Below are positions 27,311 to 36,920 of a stretch of DNA of 53,287 nt, piece by piece. A model generated the notes under the pieces. The model was not told the DNA's origin. It searched no databases and saw only the letters and a program-made list of their open reading frames with translations. The stretch covers positions 1 through 53,287 of the forward strand of contig NZ_CANBCP010000011.1 in NCBI RefSeq assembly GCF_947367085.1. The letters run 5' to 3'. The position numbers and the translations under genes were made by a program. Numbering within the stretch: the first letter of the stretch is position 1; each line of letters opens with the position of its first letter. The DNA comes from an uncultured Lactobacillus sp. (GTDB lineage Bacteria > Bacillota > Bacilli > Lactobacillales > Lactobacillaceae).

Positions 27311-27340
27311 AAACTCCATGGTTAAAATCATGGAGTTTTT
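27308..27340. terminator. Terminator after groEL
   Basis: AAAAACTCCATG pairs with CATGGAGTTTTT over an 8-base loop with T-runs on both strands. It isolates groESL from the exporter unit. Confidence 0.9.
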
Positions 27341-27381
27341 GATTAATCTTATTCAGTTCATAAATGTAATTACTCTCTAAA

Positions 27382-29034
<1,653 letters not shown>

Positions 29035-29044
29035 TCAAATTTTA

Positions 29045-29329
29045 TTACTTAACGACTGCTAACAAATCGCTTTCACGAAGAACTAAGTACTTTTCGCCTT
29101 CGTATTTCAAATTAGTGCCAGAGTATTTGTCAAAAAATACAGTTTCACCTTTTGCTACAGACATAGGAATTAAGTCGCCATTTACATTACGCTTACCTTC
29201 ACCTACAGCAATAATTTCGCCCATTTGAGGCTTTTCTTTTGCGTTAGAAGCCAGGACAATGCCCCCAACTTTTTCTTCTTCTTCGTCTTTAACTTTTACG
29301 ATCACGCGATCACCGATTGGTTGTAACAC
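29045..29329 (-). CDS. groS: Co-chaperonin GroES (Hsp10)
   Basis: Heptameric lid of GroEL, 94 residues. It begins [12 protein letters not shown], has the mobile loop with [17 protein letters not shown] and ends with ESDLLAVVK. The start codon is GTG (29329), seven bases after a strong AGGAGGG. Two CIRCE elements lie upstream. Confidence 0.98.
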   Translation of the reverse strand: MLQPIGDRVIVKVKDEEEEKVGGIVLASNAKEKPQMGEIIAVGEGKRNVNGDLIPMSVAKGETVFFDKYSGTNLKYEGEKYLVLRESDLLAVVK

Positions 29330-29366
29330 GTTATGTCCCTCCTATTATTTATAATCAAATTAATTT

Positions 29367-29393
29367 TTAGCACTTTCACAAGCTAAGTGCTAA
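29367..29393. promoter_or_regulatory. CIRCE element (HrcA operator), proximal
   Basis: TTAGCACTT, nine bases, AAGTGCTAA: a CIRCE inverted repeat differing from the consensus only at the innermost base of each arm. It lies just downstream of the groES -10. Confidence 0.93.
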
Positions 29394-29405
29394 CTTACAA
29401 TTAAA

Positions 29406-29434
29406 ATAGTAACCTGTTTAATAAATAAATGCAA
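29406..29434 (-). promoter_or_regulatory. groESL promoter
   Basis: TTGCAT (29434-29429) and TACTAT (29411-29406) are separated by exactly 17 bases, placed between the two CIRCE elements. Confidence 0.75.
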
Positions 29435-29451
29435 GCATTTACACATAAAAA

Positions 29452-29478
29452 TTAGCACCTTTCGATGAAAAGTGCTAA
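29452..29478. promoter_or_regulatory. Second CIRCE-like element, distal
   Basis: TTAGCACCT, nine bases, AAGTGCTAA: CIRCE spacing with one arm mismatch. It is flanked by A5 and T6, so it may also work as a terminator for + or - strand transcripts. Confidence 0.7.
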
Positions 29479-29501
29479 TTTTTTGATTATTGATACTTAA
29501 T

Positions 29502-29651
29502 TTAAAAAGTATAGCCCTTATTTCTGGGCCAAAATAAAAATAATAAAAATATCAAGCCTGCAACTAATTCCCAGACTAATGGATAATTCCAAGAAAATGC
29601 GATTGCTCCTATGTCATTAAGGGTATATCTAATGATGTAAATAATCAGCGA
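29502..29651 (-). pseudogene. Coding-like remnant in frame with the stop of the LiaF-like gene
   Basis: Directly after the TAA of the LiaF-like gene the same frame stays open for 49 codons and reads like a membrane protein end (YPLVWELVAGLIFLLFLFWP, then RNKGYTF and TAA). It has no ATG/GTG/TTG start with a ribosome site. It may be the tail of a deleted gene or an extension by read-through. The rest of 29330-29651 holds the groESL control region. Confidence 0.4.
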
Positions 29652-30413
29652 TTATACATACTTTACCGTAATGTCGCCCATATTAGTGCGTCCTTGTAAA
29701 ACAAAAGTTGGACCATCTGCTTGACTATCATTAGGCACATTAATATCGCCAAAACCAGAAGATAAGTTACTTCTAACCTTCCAATTCTTCGGAATATAAA
29801 AAGTTACGTCTCCCATTGAAACATCCACATTAGCATAAACCTTATCAGCACTTGTTTTAACATCATCTAAATAAACTTTAACATCCCCCATCGAGGTGTG
29901 AACATTAATTGAACGCAAATTATCTGAATGGATATATCGTGATACATCCCCCATCTTGGTCGAAATTACCACATTTTCACCATCGTCGGTTTGATAGTTC
30001 CCATTAATTTCGTCAGAATCTCCTGTGAAATCAGCTTTCAAATTCTTTAAATCCGACCAATTCATGTTTACTTTCTTGCCATTAATTACTACGTCCGGCT
30101 TAAAATTTCTCTTAAAAACCATGTTCAATCCAATCGAAATCAGTAAGCCAGCAAGCAAGATCGTCCAAGGAACAAGTCTTTGAATATGGAGCTCTTTAGC
30201 ATAGATAATTAACAAAAATGCAATTGAAAATACAGTACCTGAGATGCTTTTATTCATAATTGCATAAATGCCGCCTACTGCAAAAACTACAGTCCATACA
30301 ACTGACCAAAATCCGATATGTACTGAAACTAAATGCAACTGATCTAAAACTAAAAAAGCTGCTGCTAAAAGTAATGCCACTCCTAAAATAATTCTCTTAC
30401 TATGTGCTCTCAT
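29652..30413 (-). CDS. LiaF-like membrane protein (cell-wall-active antibiotics response domain)
   Basis: A 253-residue protein with four hydrophobic helices (about residues 8-24, 32-50, 55-71, 78-97) followed by a C-terminal beta-helix-like domain with repeated MGDV/MGDI motifs (KMGDVSRY, SMGDVKVYL, SMGDVTFYI, NMGDITVKYV), as in LiaF_C/DUF2154. LiaF proteins hold envelope-stress sensors in check. Here the partner is a LytTR regulator: the ATG overlaps the regulator's stop (ATGA). It may be a regulator/anti-regulator pair. No liaRS genes are adjacent. Confidence 0.75.
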   Translation of the reverse strand: MRAHSKRIILGVALLLAAAFLVLDQLHLVSVHIGFWSVVWTVVFAVGGIYAIMNKSISGTVFSIAFLLIIYAKELHIQRLVPWTILLAGLLISIGLNMVFKRNFKPDVVINGKKVNMNWSDLKNLKADFTGDSDEINGNYQTDDGENVVISTKMGDVSRYIHSDNLRSINVHTSMGDVKVYLDDVKTSADKVYANVDVSMGDVTFYIPKNWKVRSNLSSGFGDINVPNDSQADGPTFVLQGRTNMGDITVKYV

Positions 30414-30868
30414 TTTGATAGCCTTCTTTCTTCCAATCTTTGTCTTAACTCACGATAATAATGCCGCGAAACGTAAACCGATTTATAAGAACCATAAAAT
30501 TCAACCTGACAATTGGAAATAGATCGCGTCAGGGAATAAATCTGATCTAAATTCAAAATAGTTGATTTAGATACACGCATGAATTGACCAACTAGCAATT
30601 TTTCTAATTCATATAACTTATATTTCACTAAAAAAGCTTGCTTAGTAGTATGGGCCATAACCTGCTTACTATCCGTTTCAAAAAATAAAATATCATTCAT
30701 ATTCAAATAATAAGCTTTATCGTCTAAATATCCTGCCAACTGATCGGGATGCTTAGAATTTTGCTGGAGCAGATGATAGATATGCTCGATTTCTGGTGTC
30801 AATTCTTTAGCACGGATAGTCACTTCAGTTCCATCTTGATTAGCATCTAATTCCAACTTTACTTTCAC
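30410..30868 (-). CDS. LytTR-family DNA-binding transcriptional regulator
   Basis: Stand-alone LytTR protein (about 152 residues) without a receiver domain. The LytTR domain spans about 55-150: LNMNDILFFETDSKQVMAHT, FLVKYKLYELEKLL, FMRVSKSTILNLDQI and VYVSRHYYRELRQRL. Start: GTG at 30868, ten bases after AAGGA; another GTG at 30877 lies too close to it. It is translationally coupled to the LiaF-like gene, which resembles LytTR regulatory systems of streptococci (regulator plus membrane inhibitor). A TATAAT box lies about 30 bases upstream. Confidence 0.82.
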   Translation of the reverse strand: MKVKLELDANQDGTEVTIRAKELTPEIEHIYHLLQQNSKHPDQLAGYLDDKAYYLNMNDILFFETDSKQVMAHTTKQAFLVKYKLYELEKLLVGQFMRVSKSTILNLDQIYSLTRSISNCQVEFYGSYKSVYVSRHYYRELRQRLEERRLSK

Positions 30869-30896
30869 GTTTCTCACTTCCTTGAATTAGTTAATG

Positions 30897-30902
30897 ATTA
30901 TA
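30897..30902 (-). promoter_or_regulatory. -10 box of the LytTR/LiaF-like unit
   Basis: TATAAT on the minus strand. Just upstream, ATGTAAAT and ATGTTTAAT recur one helical turn apart, a weak candidate for an autoregulatory site. Confidence 0.45.
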
Positions 30903-30970
30903 TTAAACATGATATTTACATTAAAATCTAGTTAAGCTAAGTAAGTGGTCGAAAATTTCTCCTAAGAGGC

Positions 30971-31003
30971 AAAAAAGCCCCCAGAGCAAAAACTCTGAGG
31001 ACT
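30971..31003 (-). terminator. Terminator after rex
   Basis: On the minus strand AGTCCTCAGAG pairs with CTCTGGGGGCT (two G-U pairs) followed by T6. Confidence 0.85.
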
Positions 31004-31022
31004 TGAAAATCTTTTCTTTCTA

Positions 31023-31661
31023 TTATTTATCTTTATCTGAATCCAAGAAATAAATCAATGTCTGCAATTCTGTTGCTAGATCGACATTTTGAACTCTCAC
31101 ATCAGCAGGTGCAGATAAACGCAGCGGCGTAAAGTTCATAATTCCCTTAATGCCTGCTTCAATCATTTCATCAGCAGTCTTTTGCGCAGCACTTTGAGGA
31201 ACAGACAAGATCGCAATTGTAATTTGTTGTTCTTGAAGTTGCTTTTTCATTTCACTCATGTCGTATACTGGCACCCCACTCATAATCGTACCAGTAATTT
31301 CAGGATTGATATCAAAAGCAGCTGAAATTCTAATATTATTAGTACGCTTAAAATTATAATTCAAAAGCGCATGTCCCATATTACCAACACCAACTAGGGC
31401 AACATTAGTTAAAGTATCTTGATTCAAAATCTTCTTGAAAAAGTTAAGTAAATTCTTAACATCATATCCATATCCACGCTTTCCGAGTGCTCCAAAATAC
31501 GAGAAGTCACGTCTAATAGAAGCTGAATCAACTTGGACTGCTTCGGATAATTCAGTAGATGAAACCTTCTCTTTGCCTTCATCATTTAAAAATATCAAAT
31601 AGCGATAGTATAATGGTAATCTCTTGGCTGTTGCCTTTGGAATTTTTATTTCTTCGTTCAT
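31023..31661 (-). CDS. rex: Redox-sensing transcriptional repressor Rex
   Basis: Senses the NADH/NAD ratio and represses fermentation genes when NADH is low. The N-terminal winged helix (about 1-80) includes [20 protein letters not shown]. The Rossmann domain starts at [15 protein letters not shown] (about 88) and the C-terminus has a domain-swap helix ([14 protein letters not shown]). 212 residues, normal. An AGAGG site precedes the ATG. It is divergent from the ABC-F gene; half-sites such as TTTGTGAA and TTCACAA occur in the 198-base gap but no full Rex palindrome. Confidence 0.95.
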   Translation of the reverse strand: MNEEIKIPKATAKRLPLYYRYLIFLNDEGKEKVSSTELSEAVQVDSASIRRDFSYFGALGKRGYGYDVKNLLNFFKKILNQDTLTNVALVGVGNMGHALLNYNFKRTNNIRISAAFDINPEITGTIMSGVPVYDMSEMKKQLQEQQITIAILSVPQSAAQKTADEMIEAGIKGIMNFTPLRLSAPADVRVQNVDLATELQTLIYFLDSDKDK

Positions 31662-31832
31662 CTACATACCTCTTTTGCTCATTTGTGAATGTGAAATCTT
31701 TACTAATCAAATAAATAATACGCATGTTACAGGGATAAAATCAAGTACTATCTTTCACAAATTAGTAAAATAGTTAAACTTTTTATTATTTTTCACAAGA
31801 TATCCGATATTTTGCCAGCAAAAGCCCTATGT

Positions 31833-31838
31833 TACAAT
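31833..31838 (+). promoter_or_regulatory. -10 box of the ABC-F gene promoter
   Basis: Extended -10 TG-T-TACAAT, 22 bases before the ATG, with AGGAG (31846-31850) between. Confidence 0.5.
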
Positions 31839-31859
31839 ATTTGCTAGGAGAAAAATATT

Positions 31860-33788
31860 ATGATTATTGCACAAGGACAAAATCTCGAACAGCGCTTCGG
31901 CGCAAATACAATTTTTTCAGGAGTAAGCTTTTCTATTCCTGATAATGCTAGAATCGGCTTAGTTGGACCTAATGGTGCTGGGAAAACCACCTTATTAAAA
32001 ATAATGACTGGCCAGCAAGAACCAACTAAAGGCGAATTTACCATTAATAAAGGACTCAAAGTTGGTTATATTGCCCAGGAAAATGGTCTTGATGAAGATA
32101 AAACAATTTGGGATGAAATGCTGACCGTTTTTGATAATCTAATTCAAAAAAACAAAAAGATCACCCACATGCAGCAAGAAATTGCCGATCATCCTGAAGA
32201 TGCTGACCTACTTAAACGTTACGACCAAATGTCTTATGAATTTGAACAAGAAGGCGGCTTTACTTACCAGGCTGAAATCAAGAGTATTTTAAATGGTTTC
32301 AACTTTAAAGAGGCTACTTGGAATAAGGTAATTGCTACCTTATCTGGTGGAGAAAAGACGCGCTTGGCTTTTGTAAAACTACTTTTGCAAAAGCCACCAC
32401 TACTATTGCTTGACGAACCGACTAACTATCTTGATTTGGACACTTTAGATTGGTTAGAAGCATTTTTGAAGAATTATCAAGGAGCAATCGTGACGGTCTC
32501 TCACGACCAGTACTTCTTAGATCATTTGGCAAATCAAATTTTTGAACTAGACTTTGGTAAATTAACTACTTTCAAAGGTAACTACACGCAGTATACAAAA
32601 GAACGTGAGTTAATGAATACTCAACAAGAAGCCGCTTATGAAAAACAGCAAGAACAAATCAAAAAAGATGAAGAATTTATCCAAAAGAATTTGGTCCGTG
32701 CAACAACTACTAAGCGTGCTCAAAGCCGGCGCAAGCGATTAGAAAAAATGGAGCGAATAACTCCGCCTAAGCACAAGTCAAAAGTCAGAATCCATTTTTC
32801 AAGTGATCACCCTTCTGGTAAAGAAGTTCTGATCTTAAAGGATTTAACGATTGGTTATCCTGATAAGACAATGGTTTCTGATATTAATTTCCAGGTAAAT
32901 AAAAATGACCGCGTCGCAATTATTGGACCTAACGGGATTGGAAAGTCGACCCTGCTTAAGACCGTGATGAAGCAGCTTAAACCTAAAGAAGGTTCAATAA
33001 AGTATGGGGCAAGCCTTGAGATCGGTTATTACGATCAAGAACTTCAAGGCCTTGATCCCTCTAAGACAGTGCTTGATACCATTTGGGATCGCCACAAGAC
33101 AATGCCTGAAAAAGACGTCCGCTCTATCTTAGCTAGTTTCTTATTTACTGCTAAAGATATCGATAAGACAGTGGGTCAATTATCTGGTGGACAAAAAGCT
33201 CGTCTAACGCTAACAGTGTTATCTCTAGAACATGATAACTTCTTGTTAATGGACGAACCTACTAACCACTTAGACATCGAAGCTAAAGAAGTTCTCGAAA
33301 ATGCCTTATCAGATTATGATGGTACGCTTTTATTTGTTTCTCACGACCGTTACTTCATCAATCAATTAGCTAATAAGATTGTTGTTGTTGAGGATGGCCA
33401 CGCTAAGATCTATGAAGGTAATTATTCATACTACTTAGACGAAAAAGCTAAGCAAGCTAGTGCCGCGCAAGAAAATACTAATGAAGACAAGTCTGCTCCA
33501 ACTTCAACTAGTGCTGAAAATAAGGGTAAGCTTTCTTACCAGGAGCAAAAAGCACGCGATTCTCAAAAACGTAAATTAGAGCGTGCAGTTACAGATAGTG
33601 AAAAAGAGATCGAAGATTTAGAAAATCAAGAAAAAGAAATTCAAGAAGAAATGGCCAATCCAGAGATTGCTGCTTCTTTTGAAAAGCTTGGACCTCTTCA
33701 AGAAAAACTATCTGCTGTTCAAGAAAAGCTGAATAAGTCAAATGAGGCCTGGGAAAAGGCAATTGAGGAACTAGATAATTTTGAATAA
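31860..33788 (+). CDS. ABC-F family ATPase (YdiF-like ribosome-associated translation factor)
   Basis: Soluble protein with two ABC domains in tandem and no membrane segment. First domain: Walker A LVGPNGAGKTTLLK (about residue 34), signature LSGGEKTRL, Walker B LLLLDEPTNYLDLDTLDWLE. A basic ARM/linker region (about 245-310, KRAQSRRKRLEKMERI) follows. Second domain: IIGPNGIGKSTLLK, LSGGQKARL, LLMDEPTNHLDIEAKE. The C-terminus is a coiled coil (about 555-642). Such proteins act at the ribosomal E site to relieve stalls; some give antibiotic resistance. The length of 642 and the tail fit YdiF, a housekeeping type. Divergent from rex. Confidence 0.9.
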   Translation: MIIAQGQNLEQRFGANTIFSGVSFSIPDNARIGLVGPNGAGKTTLLKIMTGQQEPTKGEFTINKGLKVGYIAQENGLDEDKTIWDEMLTVFDNLIQKNKKITHMQQEIADHPEDADLLKRYDQMSYEFEQEGGFTYQAEIKSILNGFNFKEATWNKVIATLSGGEKTRLAFVKLLLQKPPLLLLDEPTNYLDLDTLDWLEAFLKNYQGAIVTVSHDQYFLDHLANQIFELDFGKLTTFKGNYTQYTKERELMNTQQEAAYEKQQEQIKKDEEFIQKNLVRATTTKRAQSRRKRLEKMERITPPKHKSKVRIHFSSDHPSGKEVLILKDLTIGYPDKTMVSDINFQVNKNDRVAIIGPNGIGKSTLLKTVMKQLKPKEGSIKYGASLEIGYYDQELQGLDPSKTVLDTIWDRHKTMPEKDVRSILASFLFTAKDIDKTVGQLSGGQKARLTLTVLSLEHDNFLLMDEPTNHLDIEAKEVLENALSDYDGTLLFVSHDRYFINQLANKIVVVEDGHAKIYEGNYSYYLDEKAKQASAAQENTNEDKSAPTSTSAENKGKLSYQEQKARDSQKRKLERAVTDSEKEIEDLENQEKEIQEEMANPEIAASFEKLGPLQEKLSAVQEKLNKSNEAWEKAIEELDNFE

Positions 33789-33793
33789 AAGAA

Positions 33794-33834
33794 AAAAGCT
33801 CCGCCGGCTGAAATAATCAGCTTGCGGAGCTTTT
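33794..33834. terminator. Bidirectional terminator between the ABC-F gene and the response regulator
   Basis: AAAAGCTCCGC pairs with GCGGAGCTTTT, with an inner GCTGA/TCAGC stem. Its right arm (33820-33834) is identical, in inverted orientation, to the left arm of the purB terminator at 36922-36936. Confidence 0.88.
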
Positions 33835-34606
33835 ATTTTGCATTAAAAAATTGTTTTATTTTTCTTTTGGCACTAAAAGCAAATTGAATTTTTTCATCTG
33901 TGGGAAAAATAAGGATTCGCTTTTTAAGATCAACCCTTACAACATTATCCATATTCACCAAGTAAGATTGCGATACTTTTATTAAAGATGGAATCTCAGT
34001 TTGGATATTTTTAATATCACCAGTAAATTCCCCAATATCATTTTTAGCCACAACTTTTAAGCGATGTGGAAAAGGCGTGGTAGAAATATAGTAAATATCA
34101 TTACAGTTTATCCGATAAAAATTAGTGCCCACTTGATAAGTAAATAAGTTTGCTTTACTTTCATCAGCTTCTTCTAATTTATGCCATGCTTTTTCTAAAT
34201 CACGGGTTATTTTGGATTGAATTTTATCTTCTTCGTCATTTTTCACAATATAATCAAGTGCTTCAATTTGACGTTCGAATGTCATCAGAGCTAATTCATC
34301 ATGTGTGGTCACAAAGATAATCTGGGCATCTTTTTGCCGCTTTCTAATTAAATTAGCTAGCTCAATACCATTTGCATCCTTTAAATCATCACTTAATTGA
34401 ATATCCAAGAAATAAATATCACTTAATTCACCAGCATTAATAACTTTACTAGCTTCCTCATAAGAGTAAAAATTATTGTTTATTTCAAAATTGCTGTGTC
34501 TGTCAGACAAGAACATACAAGATTTTTTGATCATTTGAGTTAAGTGCTCATTTTGAGATTTGTCATCTTCACAAATACCAATCTTATACGTTTTCACTTG
34601 ATTCAT
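33833..34606 (-). CDS. LytTR-type response regulator (AgrA/ComE-like)
   Basis: 257-residue two-component regulator. Receiver domain about 1-125, with acidic pocket CEDD and the phosphorylation Asp in YFLDIQLSDD; LytTR DNA-binding domain about 150-255 (FYRINCNDIYYIS, LIKVSQSYLVNMDNV). The ATG at 34606 directly touches AGGGG, so the GTG three codons later (34597), nine bases from it, may be the real start. It overlaps the kinase gene by 23 bases. Regulators of this class usually answer to peptide signals and control bacteriocin or virulence genes; no target is proven here. Confidence 0.88.
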   Translation of the reverse strand: MNQVKTYKIGICEDDKSQNEHLTQMIKKSCMFLSDRHSNFEINNNFYSYEEASKVINAGELSDIYFLDIQLSDDLKDANGIELANLIRKRQKDAQIIFVTTHDELALMTFERQIEALDYIVKNDEEDKIQSKITRDLEKAWHKLEEADESKANLFTYQVGTNFYRINCNDIYYISTTPFPHRLKVVAKNDIGEFTGDIKNIQTEIPSLIKVSQSYLVNMDNVVRVDLKKRILIFPTDEKIQFAFSAKRKIKQFFNAK

Positions 34607-35852
34607 CCCCTACTATATTCAAGCTAAAAATAAACCAATCTTGTTTAACTTGATAATTAATAAACAAATTAGGATATTTCTGCTTGATTTGCTCTATATT
34701 AGACAGCCCTAAACCTTGATGATTCTCTTTTGTTGAAACGCCAGCCTTCTTAATTTCTGATATTTTAACTTTGTCTTGCATTTTATTTTCAATTTCAAAG
34801 CTAAAAGAATGCTTATCTTGAAACATATATGCTTTTATTTCACCTTCTGGATTATTTTTACTTGCCTCGATTGCATTATCAAAGACAATTCCAAGAATTC
34901 TACTTAAATCAAAAGGATCAATTAATTCACTCAAGTTATCAATAACCGTAGTGCACTCAAATCTAAAACTTATTTGATCTTTCTTAATTTCATTTATCTT
35001 GCTAATGAGTAAGCTCTTGATTTGTAAATTTTTGATTCTTGTTAGGTCTTTAAATTTTTCAAAGCTGCCTGAATCAAGCTCAGTTTTTGAATAATTATCT
35101 AGTTTTTTTAGTAAATCGCTAGTATTATCCGATTTTGCTGCGCTACGTAAACTTAGCAGCAGATTTTGATAGTCATGCTTAAAACGTCGCAGTCTTTCTT
35201 CACTATATTCTAGATTTTGCAGATACACTTCAAGATTTCTTTCTCTTTCTTGCTCCAGTTCATTTTTTAAGTTTCGTTCAAAAATTTTATTTTGAACATT
35301 AAAAGCATAGATCATGAACAAAAACTGAATGAACAAAAGTAAACCCGTAATCAAGATCCCTGTCATATCTTGATCAGCTCGCATAATTACTAATCCAATT
35401 ACATGAAGCGCTATGAAAGCATAAGCAATTAACCCTAAAAGCAGATAATTATTTTTCCTCGCAAATAACTGATACAATTTTAGTTTTTCAGTTAAAACAT
35501 AAACTAGGCCAAAATAAATTAAGGTTATCGGTACTAAATAAACTGCAACTGCCGGAGCCAACATAATAATCAATCTTAAAAATAGATCTGCTGCATAAGT
35601 TAACAAACTAGCAAACAAAATTGTACTAATTGTTTTAATTAGATTTTGTTTTCTCGCATATAGACAGACTACTAATACTAAGAAAACCACTTGGCTCAAT
35701 AAAAAATCTGGAATAATTAAACTGACTCCTAAGATCAATATAATTTTTAGGATGTCTTTTGACTGCAGCTTATACTCATTCAATCTATAAAAAAGTAATA
35801 ATTGATATGCAGCTGAGAAAAAATACAGCAAATATGTGAAAATTAGAAACAT
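34584..35852 (-). CDS. GHKL sensor histidine kinase (AgrC/ComD-like, HPK10)
   Basis: About 422 residues. The N-terminal half has six to seven membrane helices (about 1-195), then a coiled coil (EQERERNLEVYLQNLEYSEE), the H-box RRFKHDYQNLLLSL (His about 230), N-box GIVFDNAIEASKN and G-box HQGLGLSNIEQIKQKYPNL. This is the peptide-pheromone receptor class. I use the ATG at 35852, nine bases after GAAGGA; a GTG two codons upstream is too close. No AgrB or AgrD is adjacent; the upstream neighbours are a secreted protein and a small membrane protein, separated by a terminator. Confidence 0.88.
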   Translation of the reverse strand: MFLIFTYLLYFFSAAYQLLLFYRLNEYKLQSKDILKIILILGVSLIIPDFLLSQVVFLVLVVCLYARKQNLIKTISTILFASLLTYAADLFLRLIIMLAPAVAVYLVPITLIYFGLVYVLTEKLKLYQLFARKNNYLLLGLIAYAFIALHVIGLVIMRADQDMTGILITGLLLFIQFLFMIYAFNVQNKIFERNLKNELEQERERNLEVYLQNLEYSEERLRRFKHDYQNLLLSLRSAAKSDNTSDLLKKLDNYSKTELDSGSFEKFKDLTRIKNLQIKSLLISKINEIKKDQISFRFECTTVIDNLSELIDPFDLSRILGIVFDNAIEASKNNPEGEIKAYMFQDKHSFSFEIENKMQDKVKISEIKKAGVSTKENHQGLGLSNIEQIKQKYPNLFINYQVKQDWFIFSLNIVGDESSENV

Positions 35853-35881
35853 GTGCACTATTCCTTCTAAAAGATATATTT

Positions 35882-35887
35882 AGAATA
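35882..35887 (-). promoter_or_regulatory. -10 box of the kinase/regulator promoter
   Basis: Extended -10 TG-A-TATTCT on the minus strand, just after the terminator and 30 bases before the kinase start; -35 poor. Confidence 0.4.
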
Positions 35888-35904
35888 TCATGCCATTAGA
35901 TAAG

Positions 35905-35931
35905 AAAAAAGAGGATGAATTTGACACCCCC
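35905..35931 (-). terminator. Terminator between the secreted protein gene and the kinase
   Basis: On the minus strand GGGGGTG pairs with CATCCTC (two G-U pairs) over an 7-base loop and is followed by T6. Confidence 0.7.
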
Positions 35932-35937
35932 TTTTCC

Positions 35938-36567
35938 TTACCATGTACCAAATGAAGGTACAAAAGCCCAATTAATATCCATATAAATCCTGCTATGTTT
36001 GTGGGAATTATTATAAGATTCTAACTGCCAAGCTAATCCCTTGTAATAAAGAGAGCCAGCTGTTTCAATCTTATATTTAGTTACATGACCGATAAGACCA
36101 AGAACATCTTGAAAATGCCGATATTTATTTACAGTATAAGCAACTGCTGCATTTGAACTATAGTACGATCTTTGTCCCCACCAGAACCATTTAGCTTGTA
36201 ATCCAGGTCTTATGCTAAAGGCGCCTTGAACAAACATAGTATATGGGCTATATTGAACAATCTCTTTGGTTTCTGGATCGATTATGAGACGATTCTTCTT
36301 AATCCCACTATTTACATTTGCTATTTGCTGTTGAGCCAAACGAACTTTATTGAGAGGAATATTAGCATTTTCTGGAACTCGTAAGACAAATTCATTGTTT
36401 TCTACGGTAACATACTGATCAATCTCATGAATATCTGTTTGTGATAGTGCATTGCTAGATACTGATTGATTTGAGGAAGAAACAGTAGCCGCTTGAACAG
36501 GTTTCGTATCAATTATTGCAAAAGATAGACTAGCAAGCCCGACTATAATATATTTTTGTATTTTCAT
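35938..36567 (-). CDS. Secreted protein of unknown function
   Basis: 209 residues with a clear signal peptide: KIQK, a hydrophobic core (YIIVGLASLSFAII) and a likely cleavage after PVQA (about residue 26), followed by a Ser/Asn-rich linker. The mature part starts with acidic helices (IHEIDQYVTVENNEF). The C-terminal half is rich in Trp and Tyr (KWFWWGQRSYYSS; IYMDINWAFVPSFGTW) and probably folds as a beta domain. No cysteines, no LPxTG, no catalytic motif I recognise. The ATG overlaps the stop of the membrane protein gene (TAATG). Its place before a pheromone-type kinase suggests a part in that signalling or in immunity, an inference. Confidence 0.6.
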   Translation of the reverse strand: MKIQKYIIVGLASLSFAIIDTKPVQAATVSSSNQSVSSNALSQTDIHEIDQYVTVENNEFVLRVPENANIPLNKVRLAQQQIANVNSGIKKNRLIIDPETKEIVQYSPYTMFVQGAFSIRPGLQAKWFWWGQRSYYSSNAAVAYTVNKYRHFQDVLGLIGHVTKYKIETAGSLYYKGLAWQLESYNNSHKHSRIYMDINWAFVPSFGTW

Positions 36568-36815
36568 TATTTATCCCTTCTTTTCCTAACTCCAAATACA
36601 ATCAAAAATATCAAACCAAAAACAAAACTATAAAAACTTACTGCATACATTGCCAAATCCCAATTCTCTTTTGAAAAATAAACCGAGATAAAATTGATAA
36701 TTGCTAATCCAATAAATGCTATTGCCAAAACTAGCCATATTCTGTAGGGATGATTTTTGCTTATTAGTAAACCAATCCCAATGATTGCAGCCAATACTAC
36801 TAAATCTATAATCAT
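36567..36815 (-). CDS. Small three-helix membrane protein of unknown function
   Basis: 82 residues, almost entirely hydrophobic: helices about 2-18, 27-48 and 55-76, ending in the basic RKRRDK, so the tail should be cytoplasmic. AGGTC/GGAGG-like ribosome site (TGGAGG) upstream. Size and topology resemble bacteriocin-immunity or signalling-accessory proteins, but there is no recognisable family. It is the first gene of a coupled pair with the secreted protein. Confidence 0.6.
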   Translation of the reverse strand: MIIDLVVLAAIIGIGLLISKNHPYRIWLVLAIAFIGLAIINFISVYFSKENWDLAMYAVSFYSFVFGLIFLIVFGVRKRRDK

Positions 36816-36874
36816 TTTTTGACCTCCATTTTTGATTTCATAATCACTATATCTTTTTGAGGCCTATATTTGCT

Positions 36875-36895
36875 ATTAACTTCAAATTCGTTAGT
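36875..36895. promoter_or_regulatory. Inverted repeat upstream of the small membrane protein gene
   Basis: ATTAACTTCAAATTCGTTAGT has outward AAC/GTT half-sites similar to LytTR boxes ([TA][AC][CA]GTTN[AG][TG]), each with one mismatch. It may bind the local response regulator. A TATAGT lies downstream of it. Confidence 0.3.
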
Positions 36896-36920
36896 TTTTT
36901 ATTCAAATCCATTAAATAGA

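Noticed and set aside
31662-31859. Full Rex operator controlling rex or the ABC-F gene
   Set aside because: Only half-sites (TTTGTGAA, TTCACAA) occur; no properly spaced palindrome was found.
33833-35852. A complete agr-type quorum-sensing locus
   Set aside because: Kinase and regulator fit, but no AgrB protease or AgrD-like short peptide gene is present within 2 kb on either side.
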